In this document: piece after piece, positions 8,084 to 15,437 of the stretch
Position numbering within the stretch: the first letter of the stretch is position 1
Layout of the letters: each line of letters starts with the position of its first letter
Position numbers and translations under genes: made by a program
The notes under the pieces: model-generated
Told to the model about the DNA's origin: nothing
Databases searched by the model: none
Seen by the model: only the letters and a program-made list of their open reading frames with translations
Assembly: GCA_937919085.1 (NCBI GenBank)
Contig: CALFRN010000156.1
Location: forward strand, 1 to 32,543
From: an uncultured Reyranella sp.
Lineage (GTDB): Bacteria; Pseudomonadota; Alphaproteobacteria; Reyranellales; Reyranellaceae
Direction: 5' to 3'
Length of the DNA stretch: 32,543 nt

Positions 8084-8109
8084 GCGGCCTTGATTCGCAT
8101 CAAGGCCGC
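8084..8109. promoter_or_regulatory. Perfect FNR-consensus palindrome between osmC and trxC
   Basis: Two perfect 11-base arms, GCGGCCTTGAT and ATCAAGGCCGC, flank a TCGC centre. The core TTGATTCGCATCAA matches the FNR consensus TTGAT-N4-ATCAA exactly. The centre is near 8096.5. A site centred at -41.5 would put rightward transcription near 8138, with CATCAT at 8126-8131 as a weak -10. The leftward start would fall near 8055, with a TATGAA-like -10 around 8062-8068. Both fit class II activation of the two divergent genes by an FNR/FixK/Dnr-like protein. The extended perfect arms could also form a hairpin. Confidence 0.68.
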
Positions 8110-8155
8110 ACGATCTTGTTGGAAACATCATCGCCTGCAGTCAGCGAGGTTCTTC

Positions 8156-8602
8156 ATGACCGACGCACTCATTCTCGCCTGCCCCGCCTGCAGCACCCTC
8201 AACCGGTTCCCGCGGGAGAAGCTAGCTGCGGGCAACGCCGGCAGATGCGGCAAATGCGGCTCGCCGCTGTTCGCCGGGCATCCCGTGGCTCTCGACGCAA
8301 AGAGCTTCGAAGCCCACACCGCCAAGAGCGACATCCCGGTGCTGGTCGATTTCTGGGCGCCGTGGTGCGGCCCCTGCAAGGCCATGGCGCCGCAATTCGA
8401 GAAGGCGGCGGGCCATCTGGAACCGGCCGTCCGTCTGGCCAAGGTCAATACCGAAGACGAACAGGAGCTCGCCAGCCGGTTCGGCATCCGGGGCATTCCG
8501 ACGATGATTCTTCTGAAGCATGGCAAGGAAATCGCCCGCCAGTCCGGCGCCATGGATGCGGCGGCCATCGAGCGCTGGACGAAGGACGCGCTCGGCCAGT
8601 AA
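8156..8602 (+). CDS. trxC: Thioredoxin 2 (TrxC) with N-terminal zinc ribbon
   Basis: A 148-residue cytosolic disulfide reductase. The N-terminus holds two CxxC pairs (CPAC at about 9-12 and CGKC at about 31-34), the zinc ribbon that distinguishes thioredoxin 2 from thioredoxin 1. The thioredoxin fold follows, with active site WAPWCGPCK and the cis-proline segment GIRGIPTM. The ATG at 8156 was chosen over an in-frame upstream start because it follows a GAGG site and gives the usual family start (MTDALILACPAC). TrxC is typically an oxidative-stress thioredoxin and could reduce the divergent OsmC protein or persulfides made by SQR; that partnership is inferred. It ends 13 bases from the convergent aldo/keto reductase gene. 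Confidence 0.95.
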   Translation: MTDALILACPACSTLNRFPREKLAAGNAGRCGKCGSPLFAGHPVALDAKSFEAHTAKSDIPVLVDFWAPWCGPCKAMAPQFEKAAGHLEPAVRLAKVNTEDEQELASRFGIRGIPTMILLKHGKEIARQSGAMDAAAIERWTKDALGQ

Positions 8603-8615
8603 TTACCCCGGCGAT

Positions 8616-9578
8616 CTAGCCGATGCGCTTCAGCACCGCCTCCGGCAGCGGCCCCTTGTTCACCGCGGCGATCGCCTCGTCGAGATGTTGCAAGGTCGAG
8701 TAGCCGATCAGCATGGTCGAGACGGCGGGATGGGAGATCACGAAGCGCTCGCCGAGTTCGGTGAGGCTCGCGGCCCCGGCTTCACGCACCAGCGGCTCCA
8801 GTTCCCGGGCGCGCTCCACGTCGGTGGCGAAATCGAGCGCCGAGCCGATCGGCGGGACGTCCTGCATGGCCAGCGGATGACGCTCGGCGGTGCCGCTGAG
8901 TGCGCCGCCCGCCAGCGCGCGGATGACGATGGTGCCCATGCCGGCCGCCTTCGCCTTGTCGAGCAGGCGGTCGTAGTCGAGGCCGGGCATGCCCTTGGGT
9001 GCCGGCCCGCCGGCGCTGGGATTGAGCGCGTTGTAGACGACCTGCACCGTGTCGAAGAGCTTCGATTCGACCGCCTGGTGGAGCGCCGGCGGCTCGCCGA
9101 CGCCGCTGAAGCCGATGAAGCGCGTCTTGCCGGCCTTGCGGAGCTTCTCCAGCGCCGGTGCCACCTCGTTCAGCGCGATTTCTATGGCAAGCCTGTCGCC
9201 AGAGTCGATGGAGACCAGCGGATTGTGGAGCTGCAGCAGGTCGACATGGTCGCGGCCCAGGCGCTTCAGGCTCTCGTCGAGCGACTGCGCGGTGAACCCG
9301 GCGACGTCGGCCCGATGAGGTGCGGCCAGCCGGAACTTGGTGCCAACGATCACATCGGCCTTCAGGCCATTGAGCGCACGGCCGAGATTGCGTTCGGATT
9401 CGCCGTTGCCGTAGAGCGCGGCGGTGTCGAAGTAGTTGATGCCGGCATCGATGGCCCGTCCCGCCGCGCGCGACTGCTCGGCCGCCGTGCCCTTGGTGAA
9501 CAGCCCGCCAACGGCGCCCGCGCCATAGCCGAGAACCGATACTTCAAGGCCGGTACGCCCCAGTTTACGCTTCTGCAT
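8616..9578 (-). CDS. Aldo/keto reductase
   Basis: A 320-residue NAD(P)H-dependent oxidoreductase with a TIM barrel. The catalytic tetrad is visible as Asp51 (YFDTAALYG), Tyr56, Lys81 (VGTKF) and His118 (LLQLHNP). The cofactor end contains SGVG and a C-terminal STMLIGYST segment. It resembles the D-threo-aldose/pyridoxal-type reductase group, but the substrate cannot be fixed. The ATG at 9578 lies 5 bases after a near-perfect AGGAGG, so it is preferred over an ATG eight codons upstream. It follows the YdhR-like gene, with a palindromic repeat in the gap, and may be co-transcribed with it. Confidence 0.92.
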   Translation of the reverse strand: MQKRKLGRTGLEVSVLGYGAGAVGGLFTKGTAAEQSRAAGRAIDAGINYFDTAALYGNGESERNLGRALNGLKADVIVGTKFRLAAPHRADVAGFTAQSLDESLKRLGRDHVDLLQLHNPLVSIDSGDRLAIEIALNEVAPALEKLRKAGKTRFIGFSGVGEPPALHQAVESKLFDTVQVVYNALNPSAGGPAPKGMPGLDYDRLLDKAKAAGMGTIVIRALAGGALSGTAERHPLAMQDVPPIGSALDFATDVERARELEPLVREAGAASLTELGERFVISHPAVSTMLIGYSTLQHLDEAIAAVNKGPLPEAVLKRIG

Positions 9579-9603
9579 CTTTCCTCCTGCTTTCGTGTTC
9601 ATA

Positions 9604-9661
9604 CGGACCGCGAGCCTCCGGCTCGCTCGGGATCATGAGCGCGCGGGACGCGCGCGGTCCG
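9604..9661. repeat. Intergenic palindromic repeat element
   Basis: An imperfect 58-base palindrome fills the gap between the YdhR-like and aldo/keto reductase genes. The outer arms CGGACCGCG and CGCGGTCCG pair perfectly. Inner parts (GCCTCCGGCTCGCTC against GAGCGCGCGGGACGCGC) pair with few mismatches around a GATCATGAGC centre. It would form a strong hairpin in the mRNA. Size, GC content and position are those of a REP-like dispersed element rather than a simple terminator, since both flanking genes read through it in the same direction. Confidence 0.6.
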
Positions 9662-9668
9662 GAAGAAA

Positions 9669-9989
9669 TTACGAGTTCTCGCCCTCGACCCTGACCTGGC
9701 CCGCCTCATTATCGACCACGACGTGATTGTCGTAATAGGTGACCGCCGGCCTGGCGCCGAACGCGGCTTCCATCCGCTTCTCCCACTCCGGCGTGTACCA
9801 GGCGCGCGCCGCAGCCTCGGACTCCCAGAGGTAGACACCGCCGCCGCCGGCGTCGCCGTTGAGGTAATATTTGCGCAGCAGCCCCTTGGCCGCGAGCGCG
9901 GTGTAGGTCGGGGCCGATTTCCCGGCGGCCGCAACGGCGGCATCGCGCGGCCGTTTGGCCATGGGAATTTGAACGATGGCGATGAACAT
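9669..9989 (-). CDS. YdhR-like small monooxygenase-fold protein
   Basis: A 106-residue protein with a ferredoxin-like dimeric alpha-beta barrel pattern: MFIAIVQIPM as the first strand, then GLLRKYYLNGDAGGGGVYLWES and the ARAWYTPEWEKRM helix. These match the YdhR/ABM-type family, whose members oxidise or bind small aromatic or aliphatic compounds, often with no known substrate. The ATG at 9989 is favoured because it starts the first core strand; the open frame continues far upstream, but only as a shadow of the divergent dehalogenase. It sits 39 bases from the start of that gene and upstream of the aldo/keto reductase. The family call is good and the reaction unknown. Confidence 0.82.
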   Translation of the reverse strand: MFIAIVQIPMAKRPRDAAVAAAGKSAPTYTALAAKGLLRKYYLNGDAGGGGVYLWESEAAARAWYTPEWEKRMEAAFGARPAVTYYDNHVVVDNEAGQVRVEGENS

Positions 9990-10028
9990 GCTTGGTAGCC
10001 TAAGGTCTTGAGCCTTTGGGAGCAATTC

Positions 10029-10715
10029 ATGAGCACCACGCTGAGCGGGACGGAGATGTGCGTGTTCGACGCCTACGGCACGCTGTTCGACTTCAATTCT
10101 GCGGTCGCCCGCCACCGGGACGCCATCGGCCCCAAGGCCGACGCGCTGGCCGAGATGTGGCGTTCCAAGCAGATCCAGTACACCTGGCTGCGCAACGGCA
10201 TGGCGGCCTATACGAAATTCTGGCAGGTGACGGGCGAGGCCCTCGACCACTGCCTCGCCGCGCACGGCATCGCCGACCCGTCGGTGCGTGACAAGCTGAT
10301 GAACGCCTATCTGTCGCTCGACGCCTTCGCCGAAGTACCGGCGATGCTCGACCGCCTGCAGAAGGCCGGCCTGCGCCTGGCGATCCTGTCCAACGGCAAC
10401 CCCGAAATGCTCGACGCCGCGGTCTCGGCGGCGGGGCTGGCCGCCCGCTTCGAGGCCGTGCTCAGCGTCGAGGATGTCGGCGTCTACAAGCCCGACTCCC
10501 GCGTCTATCGCCTGGTCGAGGCGCGCAGCGGCGTGAAGCCGGCCAAGGTCTGCTTCCTGTCGTCGAACTGCTGGGACGCGCACGGCGCGGCGCATTTCGG
10601 CTTCCGTACCGTGTGGGTCAATCGCGCCGGCGCGCCCGACGACAATTTGCCGGGGAAACCCGTTGCCCAGCTCCGCGACCTGTCGGAACTGCCGGCGCTG
10701 CTCGGCGTGGCCTGA
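10029..10715 (+). CDS. L-2-haloacid dehalogenase (HAD type II)
   Basis: A 228-residue HAD hydrolase that should release halide from L-2-haloalkanoates, giving D-2-hydroxyacids. All residues used by well-studied L-DEX enzymes can be placed: nucleophile Asp14 and Thr18 (FDAYGTLFD), Arg45 (MWRSKQ), Ser121-Asn122, Lys154 and Tyr160 (KPDSRVY), Ser178, Asn180 and Asp183 (SSNCWDAHGA). Arg45 and the WDAHGA segment favour true dehalogenase over phosphatase. The ATG at 10029 follows GGGAG; an in-frame TTG 21 bases upstream is less likely. The stop overlaps the next start (TGATG), so it is coupled to the dehydratase-like gene. In vivo substrate is unknown. Confidence 0.92.
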   Translation: MSTTLSGTEMCVFDAYGTLFDFNSAVARHRDAIGPKADALAEMWRSKQIQYTWLRNGMAAYTKFWQVTGEALDHCLAAHGIADPSVRDKLMNAYLSLDAFAEVPAMLDRLQKAGLRLAILSNGNPEMLDAAVSAAGLAARFEAVLSVEDVGVYKPDSRVYRLVEARSGVKPAKVCFLSSNCWDAHGAAHFGFRTVWVNRAGAPDDNLPGKPVAQLRDLSELPALLGVA

Positions 10716-11698
10716 TGTCACTGCCGGGCTTTGCCGACGTCCAAGCCGCCGCGACGCGCCTGGAAGGGATCGCGCTGCGTACACCTTTGCTCGAGAACGC
10801 GCGGGTCAATGCCATGCTGGGCGGGCGGCTGTTCATCAAGGCCGAGTGCCTGCAGCGCACCGGCTCTTTCAAGCTGCGCGGTGCCTACAATTTCCTCAGC
10901 CAGATGAGCGAGGCCCAGCGCCGCAACGGCGCCGTCGGCTGGTCGTCGGGCAACCACGCGCAGGGACTGGCCGAAGCCGGCCGGTTGCTGGGGGTCAGGA
11001 CCACGATCGTCATGCCGGCCGACGCGCCGACACTGAAAGTGGCCAACACGCGGGCCTCGGGCGCCGAGATCGTGCTCTACGACAGGGTCAAGGACAGCCG
11101 CGAGGCGATCGGCCAGGAAATCTCGGCCAGGACCGGCGCCACCATCGTGCCACCCTACGACCATCCGTGGATCCTCACCGGCCAGGGAACGGTCGGCATC
11201 GAGATCGCCGAACAGGCAAAGGCGGCAGGCGTCGTGCTCGATGCCGTCGCCGCGCCGTGCTCGGGCGGCGGACTGTCGACGGGCGTGGCGCTGGGCGTGA
11301 AAGGCATCAGCCCGGGCACGACCGTGCATGCCGGCGAGCCGGCCGGCTTCGACGATCTCGCGCGCTCGCTGGCAACCGGCATCAAACAGAAGAACGACAG
11401 GCTCACCGGCTCGATCTGCGACGCGCTGCTGGCGCCGACGCCGGGCGACATCACGTTTCCGCTGGCGCAGAAGCTGCTGGGGCCGGGACTGGTGGTCACC
11501 GACGAGGAAGTGCTGGACGCGATGGAGCTCGCCTTCCGCGAGTTCAAGCTGGTGGTCGAACCGGGCGGCGCCGTGGCGCTGGCGGCGGCGCTCACCGGCA
11601 AGCTGCCGGTCAAGGGCCGGGCGGTTGCCGTGGTCTGCTCGGGCGGCAACGTCGACCACGAAACCTTCGCCCGGGCGCTCGCGCGCCGCCCGCAATGA
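10715..11698 (+). CDS. Threonine/serine dehydratase-like PLP enzyme
   Basis: A 327-residue fold-type II PLP enzyme. Lys53 in the SFKLRGA motif should bind PLP. SGNHAQGLA binds the substrate carboxylate, CSGGGL holds the PLP phosphate, and a C-terminal SGGNVD segment completes the site. There is no C-terminal ACT regulatory domain, so it is the short catabolic type (threonine ammonia-lyase, serine racemase or 3-hydroxyaspartate ammonia-lyase); sequence alone cannot decide among these. It starts inside the stop codon of the dehalogenase gene and ends with an ATGA overlap with the cyclase gene, so all three share one message. Confidence 0.9.
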   Translation: MSLPGFADVQAAATRLEGIALRTPLLENARVNAMLGGRLFIKAECLQRTGSFKLRGAYNFLSQMSEAQRRNGAVGWSSGNHAQGLAEAGRLLGVRTTIVMPADAPTLKVANTRASGAEIVLYDRVKDSREAIGQEISARTGATIVPPYDHPWILTGQGTVGIEIAEQAKAAGVVLDAVAAPCSGGGLSTGVALGVKGISPGTTVHAGEPAGFDDLARSLATGIKQKNDRLTGSICDALLAPTPGDITFPLAQKLLGPGLVVTDEEVLDAMELAFREFKLVVEPGGAVALAAALTGKLPVKGRAVAVVCSGGNVDHETFARALARRPQ

Positions 11699-12738
11699 AG
11701 GTGAGCCACCGCGCGCGGCGGAATCGACGGGTCATCGTCATCGTGCTCGCGGTGAGCGCGGCCGTCAGCGCCGTGTTCGGCTACCGGGTCGCACCGCCCC
11801 AATCTCCACCTATCCTGTCGGCCCTGCTCGGGGTCGCGAACGCCTTCGCGGTGGCGACGCCGATCTTGCTGTTCGAGATCTATCGCGCACGCTGGGCGTT
11901 TGCGCGACGCCTGCGGCGACTGCCGCTGCTCGTCTATCTCGCGTTCAAGATCGCCTACTACATGGTCTGCATTGTCGGCGGCACTGTCCTCGTGCGGTCG
12001 CTCTTCGATGGCCTCATGGGCCGATCCCTCGAGTTCGACAGCCTCTTGGCCAACTCCTTCATCTTCGGGTCGGCCATGGTGATCGTCGGCACCTTTTCCT
12101 TCGAGATGGGCCGCCTGCTGGGCTTCGGCACGCTCAGGAACCTGCTGACCGGCCGCTATGTCCAGCCTCGGCGCGAGCAGAAGGTGTTCCTGCTGATCGA
12201 CATGAAGGATTCGACCGGACATGCCGAGCGGCTGGGTCCCGTCCGTTTCCACGAACTGCTCAACGACTTCTTTCGCGACATCGCCGACGCGGCCCTCGAA
12301 TGCGATGCCGAAATACACAAGTATGTGGGCGACGAGGCCATTCTGACCTGGCCCGCCGGCCCCGCGACGGCCGATGGCGAGTGCCTCGCCTGCCCCTTCA
12401 TCGCTCGCGATTTCATCGCCGCCAACGGCGGGCAATACCGGACAAGATTCGGCGTCGTGCCCGAATTCCGGGCCACCCTTCATTGCGGCGAGATCGTCGC
12501 CGGTGAAATCGGCGACCTCCGCCGCGAGATCGCCTATGTCGGCGACACGTTGAACGTGGCGGCCCGACTGCTCGACACGGCCAAGACGTTGCATCGGGAT
12601 GTCCTGGTCTCGGCCGACCTGCTCAAGGCGACGGCGTTGCCCTCGGACCTCGTCACCGAACCGCTGCCCACGCTCGCGGTCCGCGGGCGCCGTGCGCCAC
12701 TGGAACTCTTCGCGCTATCTCGCCGTCCGATTCAGTAA
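11695..12738 (+). CDS. Membrane-anchored class III adenylate/guanylate cyclase
   Basis: A 347-residue protein. Four hydrophobic stretches (about 13-30, 40-61, 78-100 and 119-141) anchor it in the membrane, and a cytosolic class III cyclase domain covers about 163-340. Metal-binding Asp169 (LIDMKDST) and Asp213 (HKYVGDE) are present, as are the catalytic Asn287 and Arg291 (GDTLNVAARL). The position that usually reads DYT before this motif is EIAY here, so nucleotide preference (ATP or GTP) is uncertain. It overlaps the preceding dehydratase-like gene by four bases. It converges on the GMC oxidoreductase, with a palindromic repeat between. Which receptor uses the product is not visible. Confidence 0.88.
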   Translation: MKVSHRARRNRRVIVIVLAVSAAVSAVFGYRVAPPQSPPILSALLGVANAFAVATPILLFEIYRARWAFARRLRRLPLLVYLAFKIAYYMVCIVGGTVLVRSLFDGLMGRSLEFDSLLANSFIFGSAMVIVGTFSFEMGRLLGFGTLRNLLTGRYVQPRREQKVFLLIDMKDSTGHAERLGPVRFHELLNDFFRDIADAALECDAEIHKYVGDEAILTWPAGPATADGECLACPFIARDFIAANGGQYRTRFGVVPEFRATLHCGEIVAGEIGDLRREIAYVGDTLNVAARLLDTAKTLHRDVLVSADLLKATALPSDLVTEPLPTLAVRGRRAPLELFALSRRPIQ

Positions 12739-12744
12739 ATTCAA

Positions 12745-12856
12745 CCTCATCCCGAGGAGCATCAAGCAGCGATGCGTCTCGAAGGATGGGCCCATGGCAC
12801 GGTGCTCGTGCCCACCCTTCGGGACGCACGCCGACGGCGTGCTCCTCAGGGCGAGG
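12745..12856. repeat. Large intergenic palindrome, probable dispersed repeat and bidirectional terminator
   Basis: The outer arm CCTCATCCCGAGGAGC (12745-12760) pairs with GCTCCTCAGGGCGAGG (12841-12856) at 13 of 16 positions. The inner arm GCGTCTCGAAGGATGGGC (12774-12791) pairs with GCCCACCCTTCGGGACGC (12810-12827) at 16 of 18. It fills almost the whole gap between two convergent genes, where it could stop transcription from both sides. The motif style (CCTCAT..GAGGAGC, GTCTCGAAGGATGGGC) resembles a family of palindromic repeats known from Bradyrhizobium-like alphaproteobacterial genomes. Only one copy lies in this window. Confidence 0.75.
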
Positions 12857-12861
12857 TGGCC

Positions 12862-14457
12862 CTATCGCGCGTCGGCCAGGATTAGGTCGGCCGCCTTCTC
12901 GCCGATCATCATGCAGGCGGCATTGGTGTTGCTCGACACCAGGGTCGGCATGATCGACGCATCGGCGACACGCAGGCCGGCGATGCCATGGACGCGCAGT
13001 TGCGGATCGACCACGGCACCGGCGTCGCGTCCCATGCGGCAGGTGCCGACCGGGTGATAGGCCGACTGTCCGTCCTTCCGCGCAAACTCCAGGAAGTCCC
13101 GATCGTTCCAGGTCTCGACGCCCGGCAGAAGTTCCTCGGTGACGATCCGGGAAAGCACACTGGTCCGCGCGAGCAGGCGCACGAACTTGACCGCCGACAT
13201 CGCGGCGTTGCGATCGGCGTCCGTCGACAGGTAATTGGCGACGATCGCCGGCGGCGTCGCGGCATCGGGCGAGGTGATCCGCACATGGCCGCGGCTCTCG
13301 GGCCGCGACTGGTTGGCCAGGATGGTGAAGCCGGAAAAGGGATGAGGACCGCGATCGATACGGTCGGTCGACCAGGGAAAAAAGTGCAACTGCGTATCCG
13401 CGCCATCCGACTGCGGCAGCAGCCGAATGAACGCACCGGCAAAGGCCGGGCTGGCGGTCAAGGGCCCGGTGCGCAGCAGCCCATACTCGATGGCGGCGCT
13501 GAGGCGGCGGTGCAGGAAATTGATGTCGTCGTTCACCGTGAGGCGCCACCAGGTGCGGTAGCTCGAACGCACCGCGAAATGGTCCTGCAAATTCTCGCCT
13601 ACGCCCGCCAGGTCGCGGACGACGCCGATGCCCAGGCCGCCGAGCAGTGCTGCCGGCCCGATACCCGAAAGCTGCAACAATTGCGGCGAGCCGATCGCTC
13701 CGGCGGAGAGCACGACTTCACAGCGCGCGCGCACGGACACGCTCTGGCCGTCCCTGCAGTAAGTCACCCCGGTTGCCCGCCCGCCCGCGATATCGACGCG
13801 CTCGACCAAAGCGCCAGTGACGACGCTGCAGTTCGCACGGCCGCGTGCCGGCTCGATATAGGCCTGCCCCGTCGAATTGCGCCGTCCGTCGCTGATGGTC
13901 GCGTGGTACAGGCCCGCACCTTCGCGATCGTCGTGGTTGAAATCGGCCTTGGTCGGCAAGCCAACTTCGGCGCAGGCGGCGAGAAATGCCTCGCTCATTT
14001 CGTTGCGATACTCACCCTGGGTGATTTTCACCGGGCCATTGCCGCCGTGGAGATCGGACTCGCCGCCGGGATAGGCCTCCAGCCGCTTGAAGTACGGCAG
14101 GCAATCGTCGAACGCCCATCCCTCGTTGCCCATCTGTCGCCACCGGTCGTAATCGGAGGCAAATCCGCGGGCATAGACCATGCCGTTGATCGCGCTCGAG
14201 CCGCCGATGACCTTTCCGCGCGGCCAGTAGATCCGCCGCCCCTTGAGTTCGGGTTCCGGCTCGGTCGCGAATTTCCAGTTCACACTGGGATCGAGGAAGG
14301 TCTTGGCGAAGCCCAGCGGGATGGAAATCCAGCGGTTGGCGGCCTCAGGCCCGGCCTCCAGCAACAGGACGCTGTGGCGCCCCGACGCCGTCAGGCGGTC
14401 GACAATCGGCGCGCCCGCGGACCCTGCCCCGACGACGACAAAATCAAACTCATCCAT
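12862..14457 (-). CDS. GMC-family FAD alcohol dehydrogenase
   Basis: A 531-residue glucose-methanol-choline oxidoreductase. It has the FAD fold at the N-terminus (VVGAGSAGAPIVDRL), the GMC signature 1 region (GKVIGGSSAINGMVYARG), signature 2 (GAIGSPQLLQLSGIGP), a C-terminal YHPVGTCRMG with the catalytic histidine, and SSNTNAACMMIGEKAA. There is no signal peptide. Such enzymes oxidise primary alcohols to aldehydes with quinones or other acceptors. The ATG is two bases after the LivM stop, so the gene is the last of the alkylsulfatase-transporter operon. Oxidation of the alcohol released by the sulfatase is a natural role, but choline or another alcohol is possible. Confidence 0.93.
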   Translation of the reverse strand: MDEFDFVVVGAGSAGAPIVDRLTASGRHSVLLLEAGPEAANRWISIPLGFAKTFLDPSVNWKFATEPEPELKGRRIYWPRGKVIGGSSAINGMVYARGFASDYDRWRQMGNEGWAFDDCLPYFKRLEAYPGGESDLHGGNGPVKITQGEYRNEMSEAFLAACAEVGLPTKADFNHDDREGAGLYHATISDGRRNSTGQAYIEPARGRANCSVVTGALVERVDIAGGRATGVTYCRDGQSVSVRARCEVVLSAGAIGSPQLLQLSGIGPAALLGGLGIGVVRDLAGVGENLQDHFAVRSSYRTWWRLTVNDDINFLHRRLSAAIEYGLLRTGPLTASPAFAGAFIRLLPQSDGADTQLHFFPWSTDRIDRGPHPFSGFTILANQSRPESRGHVRITSPDAATPPAIVANYLSTDADRNAAMSAVKFVRLLARTSVLSRIVTEELLPGVETWNDRDFLEFARKDGQSAYHPVGTCRMGRDAGAVVDPQLRVHGIAGLRVADASIMPTLVSSNTNAACMMIGEKAADLILADAR

Positions 14458-14459
14458 TC

Positions 14460-15437
14460 CTATCGCTTGCTCGACGACCTTATGCGCGCCAGCAAGCTAC
14501 CAAGAATGCCTTTGGGAAGGAAGATGATGAACACCACCAGCAGGACGCCGTAGACGAGGTTGTCCCAGCCCACCGCCTTGGTTCCAAAGCCGACACGCAG
14601 TCCCTCGGCCAGCATGATGGTGATGATGGCCCCCACGGTCGGCCCCATGGCGACATAAATGCCCCCGACCACGACCGCGAACACCATCTGCAGCGAAATC
14701 GCGATGCCGCTCACCGTATCGGGTGAAATGAACATCTGGTACTGGCAGTACATCGCGCCGGCGAACGCCGTCATCAAGGCGCTGATCACCGTGATCTTGA
14801 GCTTCTCGAATGTCACATTGACGCCGGCCGCCGCCGCCGCGTCCTCGTCTTCCGAGATGGCTTCCAGGGCGTAGCGGTCCATGCTGCGGTCGACCCAGTA
14901 CCAGATCAGCAGACCACCGGCCCAGACGCCGAGCGCGATCAGATACCACGTCGTCTTGTCGTCGAACTGCAGCGCCGCCAGGTGGCTGCCCGTGGTTCGC
15001 GAAGGCGTGTAGCCCAGCGATCCGCCGGTCCAGTCGCGGGTCGCGGTGATGATCTGCAGCACGATGCCCGACAGCGCCAGCGTTACGAGGGCAAAATAGT
15101 GGCCGGTGATGCGGAAGCGAAAGCAGGGATAGGCGACGACCAGCGCCAGCGCGCCGGCACAGACCAGGGCGATGGGAATGCCGACCCACGGCGAAACGCC
15201 GAGGTGGTTCCACAGCAGCGCCGTCACATAGGCGCCGACCCCCATGAACCCGCCATGACCGAGCGACACCAGGCCGAAACGGCCCATCATCGACCACGAA
15301 GTATAAGCGAATGACCAGATCAGGATCAGGATCAGGATGTGCAGATGGTAGGGGTCGCCGTAGACGAACGGCAGCGCGATCAGTGCGGCGCCGACGATCC
15401 AGGGAACGAGCTTCTGCAAGGTCACGGACGACGTCAC
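14460..15437 (-). CDS. livM: HAAT-type ABC importer permease LivM
   Basis: A 325-residue membrane protein with about eight to ten hydrophobic spans and the LivM hallmarks: GLVSLGHGGFMGVGAYVTALL near residues 55-75, RFRITGHYFALVTLALSGI, and the GVNVTFEKLKITVISALMTAFAGAM coupling-helix segment. It begins with GTG at 15437, giving the sequence MTSSVTLQKLVPW. That GTG overlaps the LivH stop as GTGA, so the two permeases are translationally coupled. It pairs with LivH to form the channel. The substrate is set mainly by the binding protein and need not be an amino acid. Confidence 0.93.
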   Translation of the reverse strand: MTSSVTLQKLVPWIVGAALIALPFVYGDPYHLHILILILIWSFAYTSWSMMGRFGLVSLGHGGFMGVGAYVTALLWNHLGVSPWVGIPIALVCAGALALVVAYPCFRFRITGHYFALVTLALSGIVLQIITATRDWTGGSLGYTPSRTTGSHLAALQFDDKTTWYLIALGVWAGGLLIWYWVDRSMDRYALEAISEDEDAAAAAGVNVTFEKLKITVISALMTAFAGAMYCQYQMFISPDTVSGIAISLQMVFAVVVGGIYVAMGPTVGAIITIMLAEGLRVGFGTKAVGWDNLVYGVLLVVFIIFLPKGILGSLLARIRSSSKR

